Below the pieces are notes generated by a model. That model was not told the origin of the DNA. It saw nothing but the letters and a program-made list of their open reading frames with translations, and made no database searches. DNA of 48,057 nt from an uncultured Clostridia bacterium (GTDB lineage Bacteria; Bacillota; Clostridia; Oscillospirales; Oscillospiraceae): assembly GCA_947365965.1 (NCBI GenBank), contig CANAZG010000014.1:1-48057 (forward strand), given 5' to 3'. Positions 15,783 to 23,675 of this stretch are shown piece after piece (the stretch's first letter is position 1; each line of letters starts with the position of its first letter). Position numbers and translations under genes: made by a program.

Positions 15783-15820
15783 GCAGAGGAGTGGGACAGC
15801 CCCACTCCTCTGCTTTTCTT
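15783..15820. terminator. Strong bidirectional terminator
   Basis: 13-bp stem GCAGAGGAGTGGG (15783-15795) / CCCACTCCTCTGC (15801-15813), then TTTTCTT. It ends the XRE operon; the GNAT gene stop at 15819 overlaps its T-tract. Confidence 0.92.
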
Positions 15821-16346
15821 ACGTATTCCGCTCCCGATAGAAGCTGATAAGGTCCACCGCGCCCTCCCCCGGCAGGAAAAACCCCTTGTGGATCCGCCCC
15901 TCCCGGATAAAGCCCAGCTTCTCCAGCAGGGCCAGGGAGGCGGCGTTTCCCGCCGCCGCGCCGGCCGTCACCAGGACCGTGTCCGTCTCCTCAAAGAGGT
16001 ACCGGATCACCCGCTCCACCGCCTCCGCAGCGTAGCCCCGGCGGCGGCAGGCGGGGCTGATGACGTAGCCGATCTCCATGGCCGGCACCCGCCGGAGGGC
16101 GTCCTTGAAAATGTGGACCGTGCCCACTACCCGGCAGGAGGCCCGCTCCTCCACCATGTACCGCCCCTCCTGGCCGGCGAGCTTCTCCATCAGCGCGTCG
16201 TAGTCCCGGTCCATCTCCCGGAAAGGCTCATAGCCACCGTCCAGATGGCAGGTCTCCGGGTCCGAGAGGAAGGCGAAGCAGTCCGCCCGGTCCTCCGGGC
16301 GGAAGGGCCGCAGCAGCAGGCGGTCCGTCTCCAGCGTTCTTCCCAT
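15819..16346 (-). CDS. GNAT N-acetyltransferase, RimJ/RimL type
   Basis: 175 aa: LETDRLLLRPFRPEDRADCF at the N-terminus, EIGYVISPACRRRGYAAEA as the acetyl-CoA-binding motif A (RRRGYA), then NAASLALLEKLGFIREG. This is the classic layout of ribosomal-protein or small-amine acetyltransferases; the substrate cannot be told. Its ATG is 2 bp after the upp stop codon, so the two are translated from one message. Confidence 0.9.
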   Translation of the reverse strand: MGRTLETDRLLLRPFRPEDRADCFAFLSDPETCHLDGGYEPFREMDRDYDALMEKLAGQEGRYMVEERASCRVVGTVHIFKDALRRVPAMEIGYVISPACRRRGYAAEAVERVIRYLFEETDTVLVTAGAAAGNAASLALLEKLGFIREGRIHKGFFLPGEGAVDLISFYRERNT

Positions 16347-16348
16347 CG

Positions 16349-16984
16349 CTACTTGGTCCCGAAAATCCGGTCCCCCGCGTCGCCCAGGCCGGGGACAATG
16401 TATCCGTTCTCGTTGAGCTTCTCGTCCACCGCGCCGCAGTAGATCTCCACATCCGGGTGCTCCCGCTGGATGCGCTCAATGCCCTCCGGCGCGGCCAGCA
16501 GCACCATGAGCTTGATGTTGGCGCAGCCGTACTCCTTCATAAACCCGATGGCCGCCGCAGCGGACCCGCCGGTGGCCAGCATGGGGTCCACGATCAGCAC
16601 GTCCCGCTCTGCCACGTCCTTGGGCATCTTGCAGAAGTACTTCACCGGCTCCAGGGTGTCCTCGTTCCGGTACAGGCCGATGTGGCCCACCCGGGCGGAG
16701 GGCACCATCCGCAGCACCCCCTCCACCAGCCCCAGGCCGGCCCGGAGGATGGGCACCACGGCGAACTTCTTGCCCCGGATCGTGGGGGCCATGGTCTTGC
16801 AGATGGGGGTCTCCACCTCCTTGTCCACCAGGGGCAGATCCCGGGTGGCCTCGTAGGTCAGCAGCATGCCGATCTCGCTGACCAGCTCCCGGAAATCCTT
16901 GGTGGCGGTGTCCTTGTCCCGCAGAATGGTCAGCTTATGGCTGACCAGGGGGTGGGTTACCACATGGACATTCTCACTGAACAT
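16349..16984 (-). CDS. upp: Uracil phosphoribosyltransferase
   Basis: 211 aa, normal length. Carries [35 protein letters not shown], the PRPP-binding loop [18 protein letters not shown] and the uracil-binding end [18 protein letters not shown]. Makes UMP from uracil and PRPP (pyrimidine salvage). ATG 16984 is preceded by AAGGGAGAATGCT. Upstream spacing to tsaB is 86 bp without a clear terminator. Confidence 0.97.
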   Translation of the reverse strand: MFSENVHVVTHPLVSHKLTILRDKDTATKDFRELVSEIGMLLTYEATRDLPLVDKEVETPICKTMAPTIRGKKFAVVPILRAGLGLVEGVLRMVPSARVGHIGLYRNEDTLEPVKYFCKMPKDVAERDVLIVDPMLATGGSAAAAIGFMKEYGCANIKLMVLLAAPEGIERIQREHPDVEIYCGAVDEKLNENGYIVPGLGDAGDRIFGTK

Positions 16985-17070
16985 AGCATTCTCCCTTCTT
17001 TTGTACGGCGTTTCTCACTTCATCCGGAGGCGGCGCGAACGGAAAAGCGCCTCTCGGATTCCTTTTGATC

Positions 17071-17772
17071 CTATGTTGCCTTCTCCCGCTCCATCCGCTC
17101 CCGCTCCGCCTGACTCAGGCGCAGATACACCGGGGCCAGGGCCTGGGGGTCCACAGCCCCGTCCGGCCAGAGGCGGCAGGCGGCCAGTCCCACGCCCACG
17201 GCGCTCTGGAGGCGCAGATGGACCGGGGCCAGACGGCAGGGGATGTTCTTTTCCCGGAAAAAGTCTCCGCACAGGGCGGCCCCGTCCCCCACAATAGTGA
17301 GGGGCTCCCCCAGCGCCGCCAGATCCGCCGCCGCGTCCTCCAGGGAGACGGCCCGGTCCTCCCGCAGGCGGGTGAGGGCCCCGTCCCCGGCCCGGAAAAC
17401 GGCGTTGTAGATCTGCTGCCGCCGGGCGTCCATGGCGCACACGATCACACCCTCCAGGTGGGCCAGGGGCCAGGCCATGGCCTCCAGGGTGGACACGGGG
17501 ACGCAGGGCTTGTCCGACGCCCAGGCCAGCCCCTTCACGGCGGCCATGCCGATGCGCAGGCCGGTGAAGGACCCGGGCCCCGCCGCCACGGCCAGCGCGT
17601 CCATATCCGCCAGAGAGAGCTCGCTGTTTTTCAGCATGTCCTCCACCATGGGCAGCAGGGTCCGGCTGTGGGTCAGGCCCGTGGCCTGCCAGGAGGAGGC
17701 CAGGACCTCGCCGTCCCTCAGCACCGCGCAGGACGCGGCCTTGGCTGTGCTCTCAAGGGCCAGCAGCTTCAT
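17071..17772 (-). CDS. tsaB: tRNA threonylcarbamoyladenosine biosynthesis protein TsaB
   Basis: 233 aa from ATG 17772 ([20 protein letters not shown]). Actin-like ASKHA fold with SRTLLPMVEDMLK and VAAGPGSFTGLRIGMAAVKG typical of TsaB, the partner of TsaD in t6A37 synthesis. Its start overlaps the end of tsaE by 20 bp. The C-terminus ends with VYLRLSQAERERMERE, also usual for the family. tsaD is not in this window. Confidence 0.95.
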   Translation of the reverse strand: MKLLALESTAKAASCAVLRDGEVLASSWQATGLTHSRTLLPMVEDMLKNSELSLADMDALAVAAGPGSFTGLRIGMAAVKGLAWASDKPCVPVSTLEAMAWPLAHLEGVIVCAMDARRQQIYNAVFRAGDGALTRLREDRAVSLEDAAADLAALGEPLTIVGDGAALCGDFFREKNIPCRLAPVHLRLQSAVGVGLAACRLWPDGAVDPQALAPVYLRLSQAERERMEREKAT

Positions 17773-18196
17773 CGCCCGCCCTCCCTTCAATGGTAATGCG
17801 CCGCCAGTCCTCGCTCTCCGCGCACCGGCGGATGGAGACCCAGACCGTCTCCCGGGGCAGGGCGGCCTCCGCCCGCTCGCTCCACTCCACGGCGCACACG
17901 CCGCCCCGGTCCAGGTAGTCCTCCCAGCCGATATCGTAGAGGGCGTCCTCCCCATCCAGGCGGTAGAGGTCAAAGTGGAAGAGGGGCAGCCGGCCCTCGT
18001 ACTCGTTGACCACGGTGAAGGTGGGGCTGGTGACCCGGCCCGTGCAGCCCAGCCCCCGGGCCAGTCCCCGGGTGAAGGCGGTCTTGCCCGCCCCCAGGTC
18101 CCCCCGGTAGGCCACCACGTCCCCGGCCCCCAGCCGGCGGGCCAGGGTCTCGCCCAGGGCCTCGGTCTCGATTTCGTTGTGGGTGAGATAGTCCAT
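17753..18196 (-). CDS. tsaE: tRNA threonylcarbamoyladenosine biosynthesis ATPase TsaE
   Basis: 147 aa from ATG 18196, which has CGGGAGGACGGC upstream; an in-frame ATG at 18214 lacks an SD. P-loop [39 protein letters not shown] and DLYRL are the TsaE signature; ends with a short variable tail. ATPase of the TsaB-TsaD-TsaE complex that makes t6A. First gene of a tsaE-tsaB pair. Confidence 0.95.
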   Translation of the reverse strand: MDYLTHNEIETEALGETLARRLGAGDVVAYRGDLGAGKTAFTRGLARGLGCTGRVTSPTFTVVNEYEGRLPLFHFDLYRLDGEDALYDIGWEDYLDRGGVCAVEWSERAEAALPRETVWVSIRRCAESEDWRRITIEGRAGDEAAGP

Positions 18197-18311
18197 GCCG
18201 TCCTCCCGCCGCATCGCATATCGTATATTGATTCAATAGTATAGCACAGATTGCCCCCGGGGGAAAGGGGTAGGCCGGGATTTTTTGACGAAATTCCCTA
18301 CAGCCGCCAAA

Positions 18312-18339
18312 GAGGGGATGCCCCGATGGGCATCCCCTC
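18312..18339 (-). terminator. Terminator of the pheST operon
   Basis: Perfect 12-bp stem (18312-18323 with 18328-18339), 4-nt loop, followed on the minus strand by TTTGG; it sits 18 bp after the pheT stop. Confidence 0.8.
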
Positions 18340-18357
18340 AGTAGTTGGTTTCCCGGT

Positions 18358-21066
18358 TTACCGCAGCACCGCGCCCAGCTCCGCCTCCAGGGCGGCCAGG
18401 ATGGTCTTGACCTCCTCGTCCGCCTCCCCGGCGGTGATGGACCGATCGTCGGCGCGGAGGGTGAGGCTGAAGGCCACACTCTTGCTGCCGGCGGCCACGC
18501 CCTGGCCACGGTAGATGTCAAAGAGGGCCGTCTCCCGCAGGAGCTTCCCGCCGGCCCGGCGGATGCAGGCCTCCAGTGCGCCCACGGTGATCTCCTCCCG
18601 GCAGACCACGGCGATATCCCGGGCCGCCGCCGGGAACCGGGGCAGGGGCGCGTACTCCACCCCCGGGCCCTGGTGGGCCAGCAGGGTGTCAAAGCTCAGC
18701 TCGGCGCAGTAGAGGTCCTCCTCCACGCCGTAGGCGGCCGCCGTCAGGGGGTGGATCTGACCCACCACGCCCAGCCAGTCCTCGCCGGCCCGGACGGCCG
18801 CGCAGCGGCCGGGGTGGTAGGAGGGGTCCTCGCCGTAGGCCTCAAAGGTCACGTCCTTGACCCGCAGCTCCTTCAGCAGGGCCTCCACGGCCCCCTTGAT
18901 GGCGAAAAAGTCCATGTCCTCCCCGTAAGCGCCCAGGGTGAGCATCCGGGGCTCGTTGGCCAGTCCGCCGGGCCCGCCGGGGAGATAGATCTTGCCCACC
19001 TCGTAGAGCCGGGCGGCCCGGTTGCGGTAGTTGACGTTCCGGGCCAGCACCTCCAGCATGGAGGGCAGGGTGGTGGTGCGCATGATGGAGGTGTCCTCCC
19101 CCAGGGGGTTGAGGATGCGCAGGGACTGGCGCAGGGGCTCGTCGGGGGCCCAGCGGATCTTGTCGTAGCAGGAAGGGGAGATGAAGGAGTAGGTGATGAT
19201 CTCGCTGTACCCGCAGGCCCGGCACACCGCGCCCAGGCGGCGCTCCGCCTGCTGGGCCGGGGTGTAGCCTCCCCGGGTGGTCTCCCCCCGCATGAGGGTG
19301 GCGGGGATGTTGTTGTACCCGTGGAGCCGGGCCACCTCCTCCGCCAGATCCGCCATGGCCAGCACGTCGCTCCGCCAGGAGGGGATGGCGACGGGGGCGG
19401 GGCCGTTGGGGAAGTCCCGGTTTTCCGTGTGGATCTCCACCCGCTCCAAGTATCGGTACATGTCCGCAGCCTCGATATCCGTGCCCAGCAGGGCGTTGAT
19501 CCGCTCTGGGTCCATGGTGATGGTCCGGGGCTGGGGCACGTGGTTGAGCACGTCAATCACGCCGTCCACCACCTCGCCGGCCCCCAGCAGCTCCACCAGC
19601 TCGCAGGCGCGGTCCACAGCGGGGAGGGTGTTGAGGGGATCCAGGCCCTTCTCAAACTTGGCGGAGGCCTCGGTGCGCATACCCAGGGCCAGGGCGGCCT
19701 TGCGGATGCAGGTGCCGTCAAAGTTGGCGGACTCGAAGACCACGTCCGCCGTGTCCTCCACGATCTCGCTGTTCTCGCCGCCCATGATGCCCGCCAGACC
19801 CACGGCCCGGGTCTCGTCAGCGATGACCAGCATGTTGGGCGTGAGCTTGCGCACATTGCCGTCCAGGGTGGTGAGCTCCTCCCCCTCCTGGGCCCGGCGG
19901 ACGACGATCTTCCCGCCCTTTACATAGCGGTAGTCAAAGGCATGCATGGGCTGGCCGTACTCCAGCATGACGTAGTTGGTGATATCCACGATGTTGTTGA
20001 TGGGCCGCACGCCCATGGCCCGCAGCCGCTCCCGCATCCACTTGGGGGAGGGGCCGATCCTCACATTGCGCACCATCCGGGCAGTATACCGGGGGCAGAG
20101 GTCCGGGTCCGGGGTCTCCACGTCCAGCAGCTCCGCCAGATTCCCGGGGCCGCCCCCTCTGACTGTGGGGGTGTGGAGGGTCAGGGGCTGGTCAAAGGTG
20201 GCGGAGGCCTCCCGGGCCAGGCCGATGACGGACAGGCAGTCGGGCCGGTTGGGGGTGATCTCAAACTCCACCACGTGGTCGTCCAGGCCCGTTACAGGCC
20301 GGATGTCGTCTCCGGGCTTGCAGTCCTCCTGGAGGACAAAGATGCCGTCCGGGATGCAGTGGGGGAACTCCCGCTGCTCCGCGCGGAGGTCCGCCAAGGT
20401 GCAGATGCGCTCCCGCGCCGTGTCCAGGGCGACGGTGTCGTGGGCGTGGATATTGGCAAGGGCGGTGGTGATGGTGTGGCAGGTTCCGCCGCTGTCGCAG
20501 CTCACCGCGAAGCGGCCGTCCCCAAGGCTCTCCACCTTGGTCACAAAGGCGGCCTTGACGCTGCCGGAGATCTGGTATCCCGGGGTCACGCCCTGGGGGA
20601 TGGAGGGCTTTTCCGGGTCAATGGGCTTGTAGTCGTTCAGGAGAGCGGCGGCCTCAATGACGGCGTAGGGGAAGTCCCGCTCGTCCAGGCCCAGCTCGCT
20701 GAGGGAGCAGAGCATCCCGTTGGACAGCACGCCCCGCAGCTTGCCCTTCTCAATCCTCTTGCCGCCGGGGAGGGTGGACTTGTGCAGGGCCACGGGCACC
20801 ATGTCCCCCACGTGGATGTTCCAGGCCCCGGTGACGATCTGGACCGGCTCGTCCCGGCCCACGTCCAGCTGGCAGACCCACATGTGGTCTGAGTCCGGGT
20901 GGCGCTCCATGGCCGTGATCCGGCCCGCTGCCACGTTGGAGATCTCTGCGCCCAGGTCCTCCGTCCCCTCCACCTTGGAGCCGGAGAGGGTCATGGCCTC
21001 GGCGAAATCCTTGTCATTGGCGTCAACGGTGACGAACTCGTTGAGCCATTTTCTGCTCAGTTTCAT
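18358..21066 (-). CDS. pheT: Phenylalanyl-tRNA synthetase beta subunit, with an unusual insertion
   Basis: 902 aa from ATG 21066 (MKLSRKWLNEFV), preceded by AAGGATG; longer than the usual 790-810 aa. The EMAP/tRNA-binding domain (HPDSDHMWVCQLDVG, SNGMLCSLSELGLDE) is followed by an extra stretch of about 85-95 residues (around 160-250, PGYQISGSVKAAFVTKVESL to ALDTARERICTLADL). The normal sequence then resumes (DGIFVLQEDCKPGDD, VEFEITPNRPDCLSVIGLAR). B3/B4, B5 (RPINNIVDITNYVMLEYGQP), core and the C-terminal anticodon-binding fold (SVAFSLTLRADDRS) are intact. Works as alpha2beta2 with PheS. The long palindromic element at 21102-21223 separates it from pheS. Confidence 0.95.
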   Translation of the reverse strand: MKLSRKWLNEFVTVDANDKDFAEAMTLSGSKVEGTEDLGAEISNVAAGRITAMERHPDSDHMWVCQLDVGRDEPVQIVTGAWNIHVGDMVPVALHKSTLPGGKRIEKGKLRGVLSNGMLCSLSELGLDERDFPYAVIEAAALLNDYKPIDPEKPSIPQGVTPGYQISGSVKAAFVTKVESLGDGRFAVSCDSGGTCHTITTALANIHAHDTVALDTARERICTLADLRAEQREFPHCIPDGIFVLQEDCKPGDDIRPVTGLDDHVVEFEITPNRPDCLSVIGLAREASATFDQPLTLHTPTVRGGGPGNLAELLDVETPDPDLCPRYTARMVRNVRIGPSPKWMRERLRAMGVRPINNIVDITNYVMLEYGQPMHAFDYRYVKGGKIVVRRAQEGEELTTLDGNVRKLTPNMLVIADETRAVGLAGIMGGENSEIVEDTADVVFESANFDGTCIRKAALALGMRTEASAKFEKGLDPLNTLPAVDRACELVELLGAGEVVDGVIDVLNHVPQPRTITMDPERINALLGTDIEAADMYRYLERVEIHTENRDFPNGPAPVAIPSWRSDVLAMADLAEEVARLHGYNNIPATLMRGETTRGGYTPAQQAERRLGAVCRACGYSEIITYSFISPSCYDKIRWAPDEPLRQSLRILNPLGEDTSIMRTTTLPSMLEVLARNVNYRNRAARLYEVGKIYLPGGPGGLANEPRMLTLGAYGEDMDFFAIKGAVEALLKELRVKDVTFEAYGEDPSYHPGRCAAVRAGEDWLGVVGQIHPLTAAAYGVEEDLYCAELSFDTLLAHQGPGVEYAPLPRFPAAARDIAVVCREEITVGALEACIRRAGGKLLRETALFDIYRGQGVAAGSKSVAFSLTLRADDRSITAGEADEEVKTILAALEAELGAVLR

Positions 21067-21101
21067 ATATCGCAAACATCCTTCTATGTTGTGTTTTTTC
21101 T

Positions 21102-21223
21102 CTTCTTTTCTTTGTGAACAAAGAAAAGAAGCAAAAGAAAAACTTTAGACGCGCTTTGTCGGTAGACAGGCCCGTAGGGCGGATAAAGTTCTTTTTGCTT
21201 CTTTTTCTTTCAAGAAAAAGAAG
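21102..21223. repeat. Palindromic intergenic element between pheS and pheT
   Basis: Two perfect long stems, 14 bp at 21102-21131 (2-nt loop) and 12 bp at 21198-21223 (2-nt loop). They are flanked inside by a looser inverted pair (GCAAAAGAAAAACTTTA and TAAAGTTCTTTTTGC) around a GC-rich middle. It resembles a REP/MITE-like unit rather than a coding sequence, and lies inside the pheST transcript. Confidence 0.7.
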
Positions 21224-21231
21224 GGAAAGAG

Positions 21232-22257
21232 CTAAAACTGCTCCAGGAACCGCACGTCGTTCTCAAAGATCAGCCGCATATCGTCGATCTTGAACCGCCG
21301 CAGGGCCAGCCGCTCCAGACCGAAGCCGAAGGCCCAGCCGGAGTAGACCTCCGGGTCAATGCCGCTCATCTCCAGCACCCGGGGGTGGATCATCCCGGCC
21401 CCCAGCAGCTCGATCCAGCCCTCCCCCTTGCAGGTGGAGCAGCCCACGCCGCCGCACTTGTGGCACTGTACGTCCATCTCGCAGCTGGGCTCGGTGAAGG
21501 GGAAGTGGTGGGGGCGGAAGCGGGTTTTCGTGCCCTCGCCGAAGAGCTGCTCCGCCACGGTGTTCAGCGTGCCCTTCAGATCCGCCATGGTCACGCCCTT
21601 GTCGATGACCATGCCCTCCACCTGGTGGAACATGGGGGAGTGGGTGGCGTCCACCTCGTCCTTCCGGTACACCCGGCCCGGAGCCACCATGCGGATGGGC
21701 AGGGGCAGGGCATCCATGGCCCGGACCTGGATGGGGGAGGTCTGGCTGCGGAGCATGACCCGGCTGTCCCGGTCAAAGTAGAAGGTGTCGGACCAGTCCC
21801 GGCTGGGGTGGCCCTCTCCGGCGTTGAGCCGGTCAAAGTTCAGCTCCGCCAGCTCCACCTCCGGCCCGTCCAGGACCTGGAAGCCCATGCCGATAAAGAT
21901 GTCCTTCAGCTCGTCCAGGGCGATGTTCATGGGGTGCTGGCGGCCGATGGAGACCGCCCTGCCGGGGATGGTCACGTCCAGGGCCTCGTTTTGCAGCCGC
22001 CGCTCCAGGGCGGAAGCCTCCAGCTTTTTGGAGCTCGCCTCCAGGGCCCCCTCCAGGGCGGCGCGGACATCGTTGGCCAGCTGGCCCATGACCGGCCGCT
22101 CCTCCGGCGTGAGCCTGCCCATCTGCTTGAGCAGGGCCGTCAGCTCCCCCTTCTTGCCCAGATACTTCACCCGCAGCTCGTCCAGGCGGGCGGCGTCCTG
22201 GACGCTCTCAAAGGCGGCCAGCGCCTCGGCGCGGATTTTTGCCAGTTGTTCTCTCAT
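21232..22257 (-). CDS. pheS: Phenylalanyl-tRNA synthetase alpha subunit
   Basis: 341 aa, normal length. N-terminal coiled coil (residues 1-85, VKYLGKKGELTALLKQMG), motif 1 and 2 (HPMNIALDELKDIFIGMGF, DTFYFDRDSRVMLRSQTSP, MVAPGRVYRKDEVDATHSPM), and motif 3 (GWAFGFGLERLALRRFKIDD). A CHKCGGVGCSTCKG segment in the insertion loop is present in many bacterial PheS proteins. Charges tRNA-Phe together with PheT. Confidence 0.97.
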   Translation of the reverse strand: MREQLAKIRAEALAAFESVQDAARLDELRVKYLGKKGELTALLKQMGRLTPEERPVMGQLANDVRAALEGALEASSKKLEASALERRLQNEALDVTIPGRAVSIGRQHPMNIALDELKDIFIGMGFQVLDGPEVELAELNFDRLNAGEGHPSRDWSDTFYFDRDSRVMLRSQTSPIQVRAMDALPLPIRMVAPGRVYRKDEVDATHSPMFHQVEGMVIDKGVTMADLKGTLNTVAEQLFGEGTKTRFRPHHFPFTEPSCEMDVQCHKCGGVGCSTCKGEGWIELLGAGMIHPRVLEMSGIDPEVYSGWAFGFGLERLALRRFKIDDMRLIFENDVRFLEQF

Positions 22258-22286
22258 GGTATGGTAAACTCCTTTTGTATAGTAAA

Positions 22287-22676
22287 TTACTGCTGTTCCC
22301 GCTCAAAGCCCAGATAGCGGGAGCCCTGGAAGGTGAGATACCCCCGGTCCCCCTCTGCCAGCAGGCCGTAGTCCTGGCCGCTGAGCTGGAGCTCCATCCG
22401 GTCCCCGCTCTCCACCTCAAAGGTGGCGTAGTAGGTGGTGGAGCTGGCGGTGTGTCCAACGCCGTCCGCCCCGCTGTGGCGGGAGACGTTGGTGCGCTTG
22501 GCCGTCACCAAGGCCCCCACGGTGAGCCGGGGGGAGCGGTTATTTTTGTTCCACTGCCCCAGGATTCGGATAGAAACAGCCAGGAATATGCCCAGAAAGA
22601 CCAGAAAGCCCAGGGCAAACAGGACACTGAACACGCTTTGAAGGCCGCCCATCCCAAAACTGCCGATCATCGTCAT
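22287..22676 (-). CDS. DUF2500 family membrane protein
   Basis: 129 aa from ATG 22676 with GAAGGAGGCATTGCG upstream. One N-terminal membrane helix (VFSVLFALGFLVFLGIFLAV), then a small beta domain (RLTVGALVTAKRTNVSRHSG, TTYYATFEVESGDRMELQLS) typical of DUF2500. Function unknown. Lies between the Phe T-box and pheS (29-bp gap), so it is controlled by charging of tRNA-Phe. The link to translation is not understood. Confidence 0.85.
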   Translation of the reverse strand: MTMIGSFGMGGLQSVFSVLFALGFLVFLGIFLAVSIRILGQWNKNNRSPRLTVGALVTAKRTNVSRHSGADGVGHTASSTTYYATFEVESGDRMELQLSGQDYGLLAEGDRGYLTFQGSRYLGFEREQQ

Positions 22677-22703
22677 CGCAATGCCTCCTTCTCATTTTCA
22701 GGC

Positions 22704-22950
22704 AGAAAAATAAGCGCCCTCCGTCCCTCAAACAGGGACGAAAGGCGCAAGCCCTCCGCGGTACCACCCGCATTCGCGCCCCACGCCGGGCGCACACTCA
22801 CTCTCCGGTAACGGCGGAGAAAACCGTCCTGCTCTCGCAGGCCGCTCCCGGGCGAACCAAACGGCGCTGGCCAGGGCGGCTCTCAGCCAGCGGCCGCCCC
22901 TCTCTTAGAGCCCTCGAACCCGTTATTTTCCCGTTCTTCGCATGTATCAG
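22704..22950 (-). promoter_or_regulatory. T-box riboswitch, Phe-specific (DUF2500-pheS-pheT)
   Basis: Carries the T-box core GGGTGGTACCGCG on the minus strand (22757-22769), whose TGGT bulge matches the ACCA end of tRNA-Phe. A stem I of about 130 nt contains a UUC specifier candidate (22854-22856). A terminator hairpin GCGCC...GGCGC (22714-22748) is followed by TTATTTTT. Uncharged tRNA-Phe(GAA) would favour read-through into DUF2500, pheS and pheT. Confidence 0.93.
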
Positions 22951-22956
22951 GTATTA

Positions 22957-22985
22957 TTTATAGCACAAAAGCCGGGGTTTCGCAA
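22957..22985 (-). promoter_or_regulatory. Promoter of the T-box/pheST operon
   Basis: Minus strand TTGCGA (22980-22985) and TATAAA (22957-22962), 17-bp spacer. Confidence 0.75.
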
Positions 22986-23118
22986 GAGGGAATTTATTTT
23001 GTCCTTTATAAAAAGTGCTGTTGCGGTATAATTTCGGCAGTTTCTACAAAGCCAGGTTGATGCGTTAATCACTGTGTGCTATAATCAGTCCAGCAAGCGC
23101 AGCTTTTGGGAGGATTTT

Positions 23119-23466
23119 ATGTTTAATGAAATATGTATATATGAGGCAAAACTAACAAAGCTGGATGAAATTGAAGCGCTGATGAAGGAAGTGGCTGAAT
23201 TTTATTTGAAACAGGATGGCGTTATAGATGTACGTTATATAAAACGTACTCACCGGCAAAAAGATTTTAATGCGGTGAAAGACGGTGAACTGCCTATTCG
23301 TCTCACAAGAAATGTAGGTAAGGTAACATATGTCTTATATTGGGTGTTAGAGAACGAAGAAGCGCATGCAAGAGTGTCAAAGCTTGGTGTAGAAAAATTT
23401 TATAAACGCTGGAACCGATGTTTGACCACAATGCCTAAAATCATTTTGGGCGAGAATATTGTTTAA
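23119..23466 (+). CDS. Small alpha/beta protein, possible ABM-type (ferredoxin-like) fold, low GC
   Basis: 115 aa from ATG 23119 with GGGAGGATTTT upstream; the frame extends 15 codons further without an SD. Begins FNEICIYEAKLTKLDEIEAL and continues with VAEFYLKQDGVIDVRYIKRT and VGKVTYVLYWVLENEEAHAR. This alternation resembles the dimeric alpha+beta barrel of antibiotic-biosynthesis-monooxygenase-like proteins, but the match is only structural. Codon use is strikingly AT-rich against GC-rich neighbours, a sign of recent acquisition. Probably a single-gene unit. The gap 23467-23675 holds a promoter and leader only. Confidence 0.72.
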   Translation: MFNEICIYEAKLTKLDEIEALMKEVAEFYLKQDGVIDVRYIKRTHRQKDFNAVKDGELPIRLTRNVGKVTYVLYWVLENEEAHARVSKLGVEKFYKRWNRCLTTMPKIILGENIV

Positions 23467-23590
23467 CTTATAAACACACATTTATCAGGTAGTTCCCCGT
23501 ATAACCCGCTTTTAGGCATTTAGAGCGAATCCTTTTGCCAAATATCCAAAGGAAGACATGCTTAAATCTCCCCGCTCCTAAAAATTTTCG

Positions 23591-23619
23591 TTGTCTCCGG
23601 GCATATTTCCCTTTATAAT
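23591..23619 (+). promoter_or_regulatory. Promoter of the DUF819 gene
   Basis: TTGTCT (23591-23596) and TATAAT (23614-23619) with a 17-bp spacer; TAGGAGG precedes the start codon at 23676. Confidence 0.8.
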
Positions 23620-23675
23620 GGACAGGCAGGGCGGAAGATGCCTTCGCCTGTAAAACCACTTTAGGAGGAAACAAC

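Noticed and set aside
18673-20892. 739-codon open frame antisense to pheT
   Set aside because: Same reason: low-complexity translation opposite a housekeeping gene.
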